64,000 nucleotides of DNA, taken from NCBI GenBank assembly GCA_949284415.1, contig CASDVM010000020.1:38264-102263 (forward strand), given 5' to 3'. The notes below the pieces were generated by a model. It ran no database searches. It was not told the DNA's origin and saw only the letters and a list, made by a program, of their open reading frames with translations. Shown in pieces: positions 44,101-52,734 of this stretch. Within the stretch, counting starts at the first letter, position 1; the number at the start of each line of letters is the position of its first letter. The DNA is from an uncultured bacterium. Its GTDB lineage: Bacteria > Cyanobacteriota > Vampirovibrionia > Gastranaerophilales > Gastranaerophilaceae. The translations under genes were made by a program, and so were the position numbers.

Positions 44101-45339
44101 TTATTCTTCAGATTCTTCTGTTTCTTCTGCAGATGCGTCATCCTGAAAATCTTCTTCATCAACAGCCTGTTGATTCATCTCTTCTTCGATTTCCTGCTGA
44201 AGTTCATCAACTTCTTCTTCAGCATCATCAATTATTTCTTCAGGAGTTTCCTCATAGTTAGATATATTTTGAGCTTCTGCTTTTTCCATTTGAGAAACAC
44301 TCTTGATATCAATTTTCCAGCCTGTCAATTTGTGAGCTAATCTGACATTCTGCCCTTCTCTGCCGATTGCAAGGCTCAACTGGTCATCAGGAACAACAAC
44401 CATTGCTTCGTGAGCATATTCATCATCTGCAAGAATATCAACAGATACCACCCTTGCAGGAGATAAAGCATTAACGATGTATTCAACAGGATCTTCCGAA
44501 TATCTTACAATATCAATTTTTTCATTTTTCAATTCGGAAACAATTGTCTGAATTCTTGAGCCGCGTGGTCCGATGCATGCACCTACACTGTCAACTTCAG
44601 GGTCGTTAGACCATACCGCAATTTTTGTTCTGTAGCCAGCTTCACGGGAAATTGATTTAATTTCAACAATTCCGTCTTCGATTTCAGGAACTTCAAGTTC
44701 AAACAGCTCTCTGACAATTTCTGCATGAGCGTGAGAAACAATTACCTGAGGAAGTCTTGTTGTTTCTTTAACATTAAGAACAAAAACTCTAATTCTGTTG
44801 CCTGGTTTATAGTATTCTCCGGGAATTTGCTCTTTTTGAGGCATTATAGCATCAATTTTGCCGATATTTACAATTACATTGCGGTTTTCAACACGTTGAA
44901 TAATACCTGTTGTCAGAGTACCTTTTTTATCCATAAATTCCTGTAAAACAAGATTTCTTTCAGCCTCTCTAATTCTTTGCGTAATAACCTGTTTAGCGGA
45001 TTGAGCGGCAATACGTCCGAATTGTTCAGGAGTAACCTCTATTTTTATCTCATCGCCGACTTCAACATCTTCTGCGATTTCTTTTGCATCATTTAAAGTA
45101 ATCTGAGTATCAGGATCTTCAACTTCATCGACAACCAGTTTTGTTCTGAATACACCGATTTCTCCCGATTGTTCATCCAAAATTGCTTCGATATTTGCGG
45201 CTTCTTTAATATGCATGTGTTTTTTATAAGCTGCAACCATTGCATCGCATAAAGAAGCTATTAAAACTTCTTTTGATATACCTCTTTCTCTTTCGAGTTC
45301 TTCACAAGCTTCAAATAATGCTGTTCCGATTTTAATCAT
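44101..45339 (-). CDS. nusA: Transcription termination/antitermination factor NusA
   Basis: 412 aa. N-terminal RNAP-binding domain (1-125), S1 domain (~135-200: GIIQRVENRNVIVNIGKIDA), KH1 and KH2 (VGACIGPRGSRIQTIVSELK; LSLAIGREGQNVRLAHKLTG). The last ~60 residues are a very acidic Glu/Asp tail, in place of the acidic repeats of E. coli. It follows rimP by 18 nt. The usual ylxR-infB genes do not follow; a terminator does. Confidence 0.97.
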   Translation of the reverse strand: MIKIGTALFEACEELERERGISKEVLIASLCDAMVAAYKKHMHIKEAANIEAILDEQSGEIGVFRTKLVVDEVEDPDTQITLNDAKEIAEDVEVGDEIKIEVTPEQFGRIAAQSAKQVITQRIREAERNLVLQEFMDKKGTLTTGIIQRVENRNVIVNIGKIDAIMPQKEQIPGEYYKPGNRIRVFVLNVKETTRLPQVIVSHAHAEIVRELFELEVPEIEDGIVEIKSISREAGYRTKIAVWSNDPEVDSVGACIGPRGSRIQTIVSELKNEKIDIVRYSEDPVEYIVNALSPARVVSVDILADDEYAHEAMVVVPDDQLSLAIGREGQNVRLAHKLTGWKIDIKSVSQMEKAEAQNISNYEETPEEIIDDAEEEVDELQQEIEEEMNQQAVDEEDFQDDASAEETEESEE

Positions 45340-45357
45340 TGTTTTTATCCTTTCTAT

Positions 45358-45840
45358 TTAATCAATATATAATTTTGCTGATTGAATATTTTCTCGCGGG
45401 ATTTGCAGTTCTTTACCGTCATCAAATCTAAAGAATTTCAATCCTTCATTTTCATCGTAATCAAGAATTTCTCCTTTGAATATTTTTTCTGTTTCGCCTT
45501 CAAGCGGTGTTTTAAGCTTTAAACTTATTCTTCTGCCGTTAAAGATTACAAACTCTTTTTCGGATTTAAACTTTCTCTCCAATCCCGGAGATGAAACTTC
45601 CAGGTAATATTTAACAGGAATAAGCTCATCCAGAAAATCCGAAAGACTTCTTGTAACATTTTCACAATCATCAAGCGTAACATCTTTTTCTTTAGAGTAA
45701 AGATAAATCCTTAAAAACCACCTGTGATTTTCCTTTACAAATTCTATTTCAATGGGAATATACCCGAAACGCATTGCAGTATTTTCAATTAAGGGTGTAA
45801 TTTTTTCCAAAATATCATGCCTGTTGATTTCCTGTTTCAT
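45358..45840 (-). CDS. rimP: Ribosome maturation factor RimP
   Basis: 160 aa. The N-terminal domain (PIEIEFVKENHRWFLRIYLY, LDDCENVTRSLSDFLDE) and YYLEVSSPGLERKFKSEKEF are the family signatures; the C-terminal SH3-like domain follows. It acts in 30S subunit assembly. The rimP-nusA order is conserved in bacteria. The RBS is weak. Confidence 0.95.
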   Translation of the reverse strand: MKQEINRHDILEKITPLIENTAMRFGYIPIEIEFVKENHRWFLRIYLYSKEKDVTLDDCENVTRSLSDFLDELIPVKYYLEVSSPGLERKFKSEKEFVIFNGRRISLKLKTPLEGETEKIFKGEILDYDENEGLKFFRFDDGKELQIPRENIQSAKLYID

Positions 45841-45861
45841 AAAATAAACCTTACCCTTTCA

Positions 45862-45962
45862 TAACTCCCTCCCTAATTAGGGAGGGATGGGAGTGGGTAT
45901 CAACTATTTTTAAAGATTGTTACCCATCCTCACCTTCCCTTATCAGGGAAGGAATATTAGCT
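45862..45962. repeat. GC-richer palindromic intergenic repeat, copy A
   Basis: CCCTCCCTAATTAGGGAGGG is a near-perfect dyad, followed by ATGGGAGTGGGTA and later TACCCATCCTCACCTTCCC, which pair to make a nested large hairpin. Similar words recur at 47711 and 50969. Confidence 0.6.
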
Positions 45963-45992
45963 AAAAAAGAACGGGGGTGCCCGTTCTTTTTT
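45963..45992. terminator. Intrinsic terminator (minus-strand gene at 46051)
   Basis: AAAAAAGAACGGG, loop GGTG, CCCGTTCTTTTTT. Symmetrical, so it may act both ways. Confidence 0.85.
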
Positions 45993-46050
45993 ATGACAAT
46001 ACTGTCTGCATTTATTATAAATTATAAATATTCAAAAGTAAAGTTTATTG

Positions 46051-47535
46051 TTAAGAATTATTAGCTTCCTTTGCCTGTGCAAGCTGAGCTTCATATTCTG
46101 TTTGAGAAACCTCTTTCCCGCCGACAAAATATGCAACCGTACCATTTATATAACCTGATTTAAACTGAATACCATTATGATTTTCAGTTGGTAAGTTTCT
46201 TATTGCTTTACGTTTTTGTAATTCCAGTTGACGTTCTTTTAATCTATCTAATTCCGATTGTTTTGCATCCGCTTTTTCTTTATTTCTTATCTCTTTTTTA
46301 GAAAGACCATTTTCATCATTGACATTTATTGATGACATTAATTTATCGATATCTCCTTGCATGCCACTTACTTGTTTATTAACTTTATCTAACTCGCTGT
46401 CTTCTTTTTTCTGCAATTCTTGTAAACGTTTTTCCTGTTTTGGAATTTCTGAATCTAATTCTTTTTTATCATCCTCTAACTGTTTTACTTCTTTTTCTTT
46501 TGTTTCAATATTTTTAAGGTTAGTATCGTATGCATCTTTAGCATCACCGGCTGCTTGTTTCAAACCTTCAGTTTTTCCTTTAAGCTCATTTAGTTGACGA
46601 TTAAGTTTATTTAACTTAGCATTTGCTTCATTCATTTTTGTTTCTGCTTCATTCATTTTTCTTTCGGCTTCTTCCATTTTAGCTTTGGCAGCAGCCTTTT
46701 TACCGGTATTATCTATTACCATACCGTCAGGCATCTTTTGAGTATCAGGAAGCTTTGCTATTCTATTGTAATCTGCCACAGCCCACTGCCAAGCTTCTTT
46801 TGATGAATTATAGGAATCAGTACAAGCTTGAGCAGTTTGCTTCTGCGTATTTACCTTTTCTCCTGTTGTTTCAATATCTTTTAAATTCTTTTGGTAGTCA
46901 GCATCGGCATTTTCTGAAGCAGATTTTAAATTATCAGTTTGACCTTTTAATGAAGACAGTTCGCTATTCGCAGATTGCAATTTCCCTGGAATAGCCGCCT
47001 GGTCAGCTTTAGCTTTTGTCAAAGCTGCACTTAATTCAGTTGAACTATCAGCATTCTTCATATCATTCAAAGAAGTTGTACCAGTTGAAGAATTATTAGA
47101 AGCTGATTTCGAAACAGAGCCTGATGCATCCGCAGCGCTTGCAGCTTTAACAGCAGCTACTGTATTAACAACAGTACCCGTTAATGTTGCAAGAGCCCCA
47201 ATTGCAGTTAATGCCTCTGCAAATTTATTGGACTTATTAATACCCATATCAGGCATCCGCGTATAGAATGCTCCGCCAAGATTGTTAGTCCACTTAAGTC
47301 TGTTGTCATTCAAATCATGACGAAGCATACTGTGAGAAAGACTGTTATATGCTTTTGCATTAAAAATTGACTTCATGCCGGAACGCTGAGCCTGAATACC
47401 ATAGCCAGGTACAGAGGTTCTGGTAGTAGTAGCAAGCTTTGTGGCTGCAGTAGTTTTCAATCCGCCCGAGCCTGAATTACTCTTGATATTCAGTTTTACC
47501 AAACCTGCTTTATAAGCAGAAGTTTTGTCCAACAT
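46051..47535 (-). CDS. Long coiled-coil protein with internal duplication (494 aa)
   Basis: Starts MLDKTSAYKAGLVKLNIKSN. Residues ~95-125 contain a hydrophobic stretch (ALTAIGALATLTGTVVNTVAAVKAA) that may cross a membrane. Then come ~300 residues of heptad-rich coiled coil. LSSLKGQTDNLKSA...NLKDIETTGEKV and LNELKGKTEGLKQA...NLKNIETKEKEV are two copies of one ~45-residue unit. The ATG at 47535 follows AAAGAGAG; a GTG at 47574 is less likely. Function unknown, structural character. Confidence 0.75.
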   Translation of the reverse strand: MLDKTSAYKAGLVKLNIKSNSGSGGLKTTAATKLATTTRTSVPGYGIQAQRSGMKSIFNAKAYNSLSHSMLRHDLNDNRLKWTNNLGGAFYTRMPDMGINKSNKFAEALTAIGALATLTGTVVNTVAAVKAASAADASGSVSKSASNNSSTGTTSLNDMKNADSSTELSAALTKAKADQAAIPGKLQSANSELSSLKGQTDNLKSASENADADYQKNLKDIETTGEKVNTQKQTAQACTDSYNSSKEAWQWAVADYNRIAKLPDTQKMPDGMVIDNTGKKAAAKAKMEEAERKMNEAETKMNEANAKLNKLNRQLNELKGKTEGLKQAAGDAKDAYDTNLKNIETKEKEVKQLEDDKKELDSEIPKQEKRLQELQKKEDSELDKVNKQVSGMQGDIDKLMSSINVNDENGLSKKEIRNKEKADAKQSELDRLKERQLELQKRKAIRNLPTENHNGIQFKSGYINGTVAYFVGGKEVSQTEYEAQLAQAKEANNS

Positions 47536-48308
47536 GGTTATCTCTCTTTTTTTGCTCTCTAAAGATATAAACACTTTGAAAATTCAAGGATTTCAGAAAT
47601 ATAAGAATTTGTTACATTTGTTAATATATTTAAAAAGCAAAAAAATTTTCTTATCCGTTTTATATTATGCCCGTATTTTTATAAAAAAAATATATTATGT
47701 TTTTTTACTTTTCCTCGCCTCTTGAGGAGAGGGGGTCCGAAGGACAAAAGAAGGGTTTACTAGATGTCAGGAAGGCAGGAAGTCCGGAGGTCAAGCTATT
47801 ATCAATAATGAGTTTTTAGTAATATGCAAAAAATATCTTTAATGAAATCATCCTGCCCTATGACATCTGAACTTCCGAGCTTCTTGAATAAGGTGAATTG
47901 CTTTGCATTCTTTGCGAATTTGTGAGTATATATTAACAATATTCATAATTAACAAATAGGCCAAAACTTTTGACACAAGACTTGTTTCAAAATATGCAAG
48001 AGTTTTTAACAATTACTTAACAAAAATTATGTAAATTTTTCGGCATGCTAAAGAACAGGTGAAAAACTTGCAATGCGCAGGTTTTAAAAATTTAAAAAAA
48101 TTAATTGTAAAAAGATAGGCATGGAGCAGTTAAAATGTGTTTCTTTTTTATTTCTTTATTCTATGATGAATATACAAAAATCTTGGGAGCGGGGATAGAT
48201 ACATTTATCAATCCTTTGCTCTAAAAATTATCAATCCTCGGAACGATTAAACAGTGAGAGAGATTCGTTAAAATAAGGATAGAGGAACTTATCAGGAGGT
48301 AGTGAGTC
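47536..48308. other. 770-bp intergenic region with degenerate repeats
   Basis: No convincing gene. It holds TTACATTTGTTAATATA (47612-47628), a partial copy of the element at 37078. Next is a GC-richer stretch (47711-47910) with CTCTTGAGGAGAG and GGTCCGAAGGAC dyads, then the related words GGAAGTCCGGAGGTCAAG and, inverted, GAACTTCCGAGCTTCTTG. The last 20 nt carry the RBS of the second cobO. Confidence 0.6.
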
Positions 48309-48842
48309 GTGTTAGAGCATGGTTATATTCAAATTTATACAGGAGACGGGAAAGGTAAAACTACGGCTGCTTTAGGATTGGCATTAAGAGCACTGGGACA
48401 CGGCTGGAAGGTTCTTATTATCCAGTTTACAAAAGGGGACAGCGCAACTTCTTACGGAGAAATCGCAACTTCTTCAAAATTTTTACCTAACCTTAAAGTT
48501 GTACAATTCGGAATGGATAGAGTCTGCTATTCGCACAATGTATGCATGGAAGATTACAAAGAAGCGAAAAGAGGCTGGGAATATGCTAAACAAGCGATAA
48601 ATTCCGGTGAATATCAGCTTATTATACTTGATGAAATCAATATTTGTACGGCAATGAACATGATTAAAGTATCAGATGTTAAAGATGCCTTGCTGCACAA
48701 ACCTGAAAACCTGGAAATAGTATTAACCGGACGTTATGCACATCCCGAATTAAAAGCGATGGCTCACCTTGTAACTGAAATGAAGCCTATTAAACATTAC
48801 TTTGACATAGGCGTAATGGCAAGACAGGGAATTGAATACTGA
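48309..48842 (+). CDS. cobO: Cob(I)yrinic acid a,c-diamide adenosyltransferase, paralogue 2
   Basis: 177 aa. QIYTGDGKGKTTAALGLALR is the P-loop, then LIIQFTKGDSATSYGEIATS, IILDEINICTAMNM and EMKPIKHYFDIGVMARQGIE. Clearly the same family as the protein at 39105, and closer to the usual length. GTG start with AGGAGGT 8 nt upstream. Two copies 9 kb apart may differ in substrate; this is untested. Confidence 0.9.
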   Translation: MLEHGYIQIYTGDGKGKTTAALGLALRALGHGWKVLIIQFTKGDSATSYGEIATSSKFLPNLKVVQFGMDRVCYSHNVCMEDYKEAKRGWEYAKQAINSGEYQLIILDEINICTAMNMIKVSDVKDALLHKPENLEIVLTGRYAHPELKAMAHLVTEMKPIKHYFDIGVMARQGIEY

Positions 48843-48906
48843 TAAAAAATCTTAAACACACAATATAAGTTAATGTAAATCCTTTTTGTTTCAGAAAATG
48901 AAATAC

Positions 48907-48942
48907 CGGACAATCTAAGAAATTAGAAAGTCCGTTTTTTTT
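48907..48942 (+). terminator. Terminator of the second cobO
   Basis: CGGAC and GTCCG enclose an inner TCTAA/TTAGA pairing, followed by T8. Confidence 0.82.
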
Positions 48943-48948
48943 ATATAA

Positions 48949-48985
48949 AAAAGTTTCCTTTCTGAATTTTGGAAAGGAAACTTTC
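48949..48985 (-). terminator. Terminator of the 600-aa axial-like protein gene
   Basis: AAAGTTTCCTTTC and GAAAGGAAACTTT form a 13-bp stem with a T-run on the minus strand. Confidence 0.85.
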
Positions 48986-49004
48986 GGATATTGTTAATAA
49001 AAAA

Positions 49005-50807
49005 CTATGTACTGAACATTGTGAATACTTTTTCAACGTTCTTGCTTATCAGGTTCTTAACAGTATCATATTCTGTTGTTAGAGCAGATAATTCGGTATC
49101 AATATTTTTAAGATCAATTTCAAGCGACTGTTCTTTATAATTTAACTTGCTTTTTTTAGAATTATATTCAGCTTCAGCCTGAGCTATTGCATCATCATCG
49201 GTAACTTCCGCTATATGCGCAGTTGCAGTGTAATGTCCCTGATAATAATAGCCGTCTGTATTTAAAGTTGAAACAAACAACTGACCGTTTTTTAATGCCT
49301 GATTCAGATAATCAGGATCGGTAACCTGAGCGCGTTTTGTCGCATCAGAACATGCCCCGTACATACATAAATTGTTATACAGCTGATTGTAAAAATCAGC
49401 ATTCAACTCATCCTGTTCTGTCTGAGCCTGATCATTCGAAAGAAGGAAATAATATGTAAGGTCATCCGTAATATATACACTGTCATCTGACGAATCTTTT
49501 TCAATATTAAAACCTGAATCATATCCTTCCATGGCCGTTGCAAAATAAGTCAGGTATGATTTCAACAGGTTTGTTAAACTTATGGATTTGACATCTCTGT
49601 TACCTACGGCAATACAGTTAGAATCTTGAGCCTTAGAAATAGCATTCTGAACAGATTTATTCATTGTTCCGCCTGATTTTGCGGATACTGCGGAATCTTT
49701 ATCAACCAACAATTTCGTGAAATCGTAAGCCTTATCCAGAGCATCATTCGACTCTTTGTCAACATTCAATCCTTTAATATCACCATCCAGCGCATTATAA
49801 CCTAAAGCGGTTGCCATTGCCTCCAATACCAGAGAGGCTTTATCCGCAAAATTTTCAGTCGACATTATGCCGGACATTTCATATTCACCGCTTAACAGAT
49901 CACCCAAGGTTAAATTTTCTATTTCTTCCTGTGAAAGCGCAGCACCATTTTTTGTTATTAACAGTTTATTACAATCATTATCCGGATCATTTTTATCAGT
50001 ATTAGGAGTTGTAGTTGTGCAGAAAACATCATCAAATGACTTACCGTCATCACTATCTTCTCCGGTGCTGCCGGAAGCAGAAACGCCGAATAATTCCGTG
50101 AGATTTAATCCGTAAAGAGCATCCCCTTTTGAATAAGTTATTGTAACCGTAGAATCATTATCGCCCTCTTTTGTTGCAAATTCAACTGAAGAAGACTCAT
50201 CTTTATCATATTCCGCCTCTTTTAAATAATTAATAAATGCAGCAGTAGGCAATGCATTTGCCATTACTTTATCTTGAATTTCTCCGCCTACTCCGACTTT
50301 AGAGTAGCCTGCATCTCCAAGGTTATAAATAGAATTAGCCACAGAAGAATCAATCTGATTTACTACTCCGAGCTGATACAAAAATGCATTACGTGAACCG
50401 TCATTAGTACTGGCGGAATTACCCATTGTAAATTTACCGTTACCTGTAGGATCTCCTGTTTTAGCATCAATTATACCTGCTGCAACTGCAGCTTGGAACA
50501 TACTTTCATCAAGAACGATTTTACCCTGTGTATCAGTTATCAAATACGGATCATATTCGTTTAATGCAGAAGGAGTCATCATTATGGCGTAAGACAAATC
50601 ATAGCTTGTACCTGTTCCATCCCCGTTGTTATCTGCATCCCAGATAAGTTTGGTTGCATTAAGAGAATTCTGGTACTCATCAGCAGCTTTTTGCAATTCA
50701 CGGGTAACAGAAAGTTTTTCCTGCGCAATTTGCATGGATTGAAATTCGCAATTCATCTTTCTTGAAGTTATGGCTAAAAATCTTGCTTGTGAAGCTGCCA
50801 ATCCCAT
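49005..50807 (-). CDS. Large axial/hook-associated-like protein (600 aa)
   Basis: N-terminus MGLAASQARFLAITSRKMNC, then EFQSMQIAQEKLSVTRELQK. The C-terminus has IDTELSALTTEYDTVKNLIS, then KNVEKVFTMFST. Conserved helical ends around a variable, Asp/Ser/Thr-rich middle are the layout of flagellar axial and hook-associated proteins. I recall similar MGLAASQARFL proteins in gut Vampirovibrionia, without a proven role. No cleavable signal peptide. AAAGGA is 9 nt before the ATG. Shares an upstream element with the gene at 36605. Confidence 0.7.
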   Translation of the reverse strand: MGLAASQARFLAITSRKMNCEFQSMQIAQEKLSVTRELQKAADEYQNSLNATKLIWDADNNGDGTGTSYDLSYAIMMTPSALNEYDPYLITDTQGKIVLDESMFQAAVAAGIIDAKTGDPTGNGKFTMGNSASTNDGSRNAFLYQLGVVNQIDSSVANSIYNLGDAGYSKVGVGGEIQDKVMANALPTAAFINYLKEAEYDKDESSSVEFATKEGDNDSTVTITYSKGDALYGLNLTELFGVSASGSTGEDSDDGKSFDDVFCTTTTPNTDKNDPDNDCNKLLITKNGAALSQEEIENLTLGDLLSGEYEMSGIMSTENFADKASLVLEAMATALGYNALDGDIKGLNVDKESNDALDKAYDFTKLLVDKDSAVSAKSGGTMNKSVQNAISKAQDSNCIAVGNRDVKSISLTNLLKSYLTYFATAMEGYDSGFNIEKDSSDDSVYITDDLTYYFLLSNDQAQTEQDELNADFYNQLYNNLCMYGACSDATKRAQVTDPDYLNQALKNGQLFVSTLNTDGYYYQGHYTATAHIAEVTDDDAIAQAEAEYNSKKSKLNYKEQSLEIDLKNIDTELSALTTEYDTVKNLISKNVEKVFTMFST

Positions 50808-50873
50808 TTTTTCTAATCCTTTCTGATGATTTTGTCCGACAATATCTTAGTAACAACATGTCTGTTATTCGAA

Positions 50874-50901
50874 TTGACGGCATTTTTACAGTAAAACTTT
50901 A
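50874..50901 (-). promoter_or_regulatory. Possible sigma-28-like promoter
   Basis: On the minus strand TAAAGTTT, 12-nt spacer, GCCGTCAA. The flagellar sigma-28 consensus is TAAAGTTT-N11-GCCGATAA, so the -35 is perfect, the -10 is 6/8 and the spacer is 1 nt long. It lies 67 nt before the axial-like gene. Confidence 0.35.
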
Positions 50902-50920
50902 AAAAATAAATAAACTCATG

Positions 50921-50964
50921 TTACATTTGTTAACATAGTTAATATTATTAGAAATGAAGAGGTT
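50921..50964 (-). promoter_or_regulatory. Conserved upstream element, copy B
   Basis: TTACATTTGTTAACATA, then AATATTATTAGAAATGAA and AGGT, nearly identical to copy A at 37078, ~115 nt upstream of the 600-aa protein gene. Confidence 0.6.
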
Positions 50965-51165
50965 AATCATTTCCTCCCAGAATGGGGAGGGTTAGGATGG
51001 GGTACAAGTCAGAAGAACAGAAGTTCAGAGGTCAAGAGGGCAGGCTGGTTTCAAAAGTTATTTTAATGCGCAGCACCGATAATGACATACTGACATCCGG
51101 TCTTCTTGCACTCTAACAATCCCTTATTCTGTCCTTAGGATCTCCTCTCACAAAAGGCTGGGGGA
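50965..51165. repeat. GC-richer intergenic repeat, copy C
   Basis: CCTCCCAGAATGGGGAGG and GGATGGGGTA resemble copy A at 45862. CAGAAGTTCAGAGGTCAAG resembles the words at 47780. No gene. It lies at the left edge of the phage-derived region. Confidence 0.5.
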
Positions 51166-51195
51166 ATGTACCACTGCACCGAATTTTTCAGGTCA

Positions 51196-51426
51196 TTACT
51201 TCAAATCAATAAGCAAATCATACATTTTATCAATTTTGTCTTTAACTTCCGAAAATTGATCTTTCAAATCAACAAAACTGTGAATTGTAACAAATTTTTC
51301 TTCAATTTCCTCAATAATTTCTCTGTGTTTTTTTTCAAGCTGTTCGGGTGTAACAAAAATCCTCTGCTGAACAAAAAACATTAAAACAACAATTATTATC
51401 GGTGAATATTCTATAATTTTTTCCAT
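51196..51426 (-). CDS. Small membrane/coiled-coil phage protein (holin- or spanin-like)
   Basis: 76 aa. One N-terminal membrane helix (YSPIIIVVLMFFVQQRIFV), then a charged coiled coil (EQLEKKHREIIEEIEEKF). AAAGGA is 5 nt before the ATG. It is the last gene of the phage region, right after the large terminase. The topology fits small lysis-related or membrane phage proteins, but no family motif decides. Confidence 0.65.
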   Translation of the reverse strand: MEKIIEYSPIIIVVLMFFVQQRIFVTPEQLEKKHREIIEEIEEKFVTIHSFVDLKDQFSEVKDKIDKMYDLLIDLK

Positions 51427-51438
51427 AATATCCTTTCA

Positions 51439-52728
51439 TTAAAGCGTTATCGGCCAGTAAAAATCAACAAGATATGATGCTGCATCCATAGGGTGCGACA
51501 AAAATTTAAGCTCTTTTGACTGTTTTATCTGCTGATAAGTCGGAATATCAATACGCGATGAACCTTCTTTGTATTTTAGATTATAAATGTTATAAAGCAG
51601 CTTTTCGCATTTTTTATCGACAAACAGACAGACTTCGCCGTCTGCTGAGCGGACTTTTGCATTAAATGCCATAATTCTGTTTTTTATCGGCGGATTGAAT
51701 GCTTTTATTTGAATATCAACATCGTAGCCGTATTGCAGAAGTTTTTTCTTTATTATTACATAATTTGTATATTCGCTTGTACAGCTTCTGTTATCGCCTG
51801 ATGCATCGCCGTTTACTATAATTCTCCCTTTATGTTTCGGATAACGCCTGCAAAATTCATCACATGCTTTTGCAGTTGTAGTATTTTCCATAGCAATTTC
51901 ATCAAAATAGAAAACTTTATCATCAGTTTTATGCGCGAAAACCCAGCACATAGGATCAACGTTAAAATCACAGGAAATATGCAGATCCATGTCAGGCTGA
52001 TAGGTTATATCCTTTATATTTGCATCGGTAAAATCTTTTATAACAAGTCCGTTATTGTATTCCCCGTTTTGCGCAAGCACAAAAATATTGTAATACTGTT
52101 CATCGTAAAGTTTTTTCAATTCATCGCAAAAACCTTCCGGCAGATAAATATTCTGGGTTGTCGGAGCCGTAATAAGTCTGTAATTCGGCGCGGGATTTTC
52201 CACAAATGTTTTATAAATCCAGCCTCTTTGCATTTCAGGATTAGTATGACCGAAAATACGGTAGGTAAAATTTTTCCAGATTTTTTTTACTCTCTGTCTC
52301 ATGCGACCGAGAAGCATTTTAAAAGTGTCATAAGGAATATCAGACATTTCTTCAATTTCTACAAATCCAAGATTTAAAGACTTTAATTTATTCGGTTCGT
52401 CAAAATGCCTGAAAAGGATTTCCGATCCGTTTTTGAAAGAGAGTTTTTGCAAAGTTGATGACCATTCATAGTCCTTACCTTCCACAAATCCAAAATTTTC
52501 CAGATGTTCAAAATAAGTCTGCAGTGTTGTATCTCTCACAAGAGTATAAGTCTGCGCGCCGACTAATCCGCGTACTCCGGGGAATTTTAATGCAAGTAAA
52601 ATACCCAGAAGCGAGCCTGCAAAAGTTTTTCCCGAACCGTAACCTCCCTGATAAACCGCAACATCCAGTGTATAATCATGAGGAATTTCCAAAAATTCCC
52701 TCTGAGCTTTTAACAATTTGTATAACAT
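51439..52728 (-). CDS. terL: Phage terminase large subunit
   Basis: 429 aa. ATPase: Walker A YQGGYGSGKT (28-35), Walker B LGFVEIEEMS (123-127), coupling motif HTNPE. Nuclease: SCDFNVDP with Asp254, and NGDASGDN; the final Asp in HPMDAASYLVD. It packages DNA into the prohead. The start ATG is 6 nt after the lipase-like gene stop. Well conserved and full length, so it may be functional. Confidence 0.95.
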   Translation of the reverse strand: MLYKLLKAQREFLEIPHDYTLDVAVYQGGYGSGKTFAGSLLGILLALKFPGVRGLVGAQTYTLVRDTTLQTYFEHLENFGFVEGKDYEWSSTLQKLSFKNGSEILFRHFDEPNKLKSLNLGFVEIEEMSDIPYDTFKMLLGRMRQRVKKIWKNFTYRIFGHTNPEMQRGWIYKTFVENPAPNYRLITAPTTQNIYLPEGFCDELKKLYDEQYYNIFVLAQNGEYNNGLVIKDFTDANIKDITYQPDMDLHISCDFNVDPMCWVFAHKTDDKVFYFDEIAMENTTTAKACDEFCRRYPKHKGRIIVNGDASGDNRSCTSEYTNYVIIKKKLLQYGYDVDIQIKAFNPPIKNRIMAFNAKVRSADGEVCLFVDKKCEKLLYNIYNLKYKEGSSRIDIPTYQQIKQSKELKFLSHPMDAASYLVDFYWPITL

Positions 52729-52734
52729 AATCCC

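Noticed and set aside
44101..45840. infB downstream of nusA
   Set aside because: A terminator follows nusA and the next gene is a LysM/MORN-like protein. infB must lie elsewhere.
48135..48224. 29-codon ORF with GGAG upstream, before the second cobO
   Set aside because: Too short and Phe-rich in a T-rich stretch. Not distinguishable from chance.
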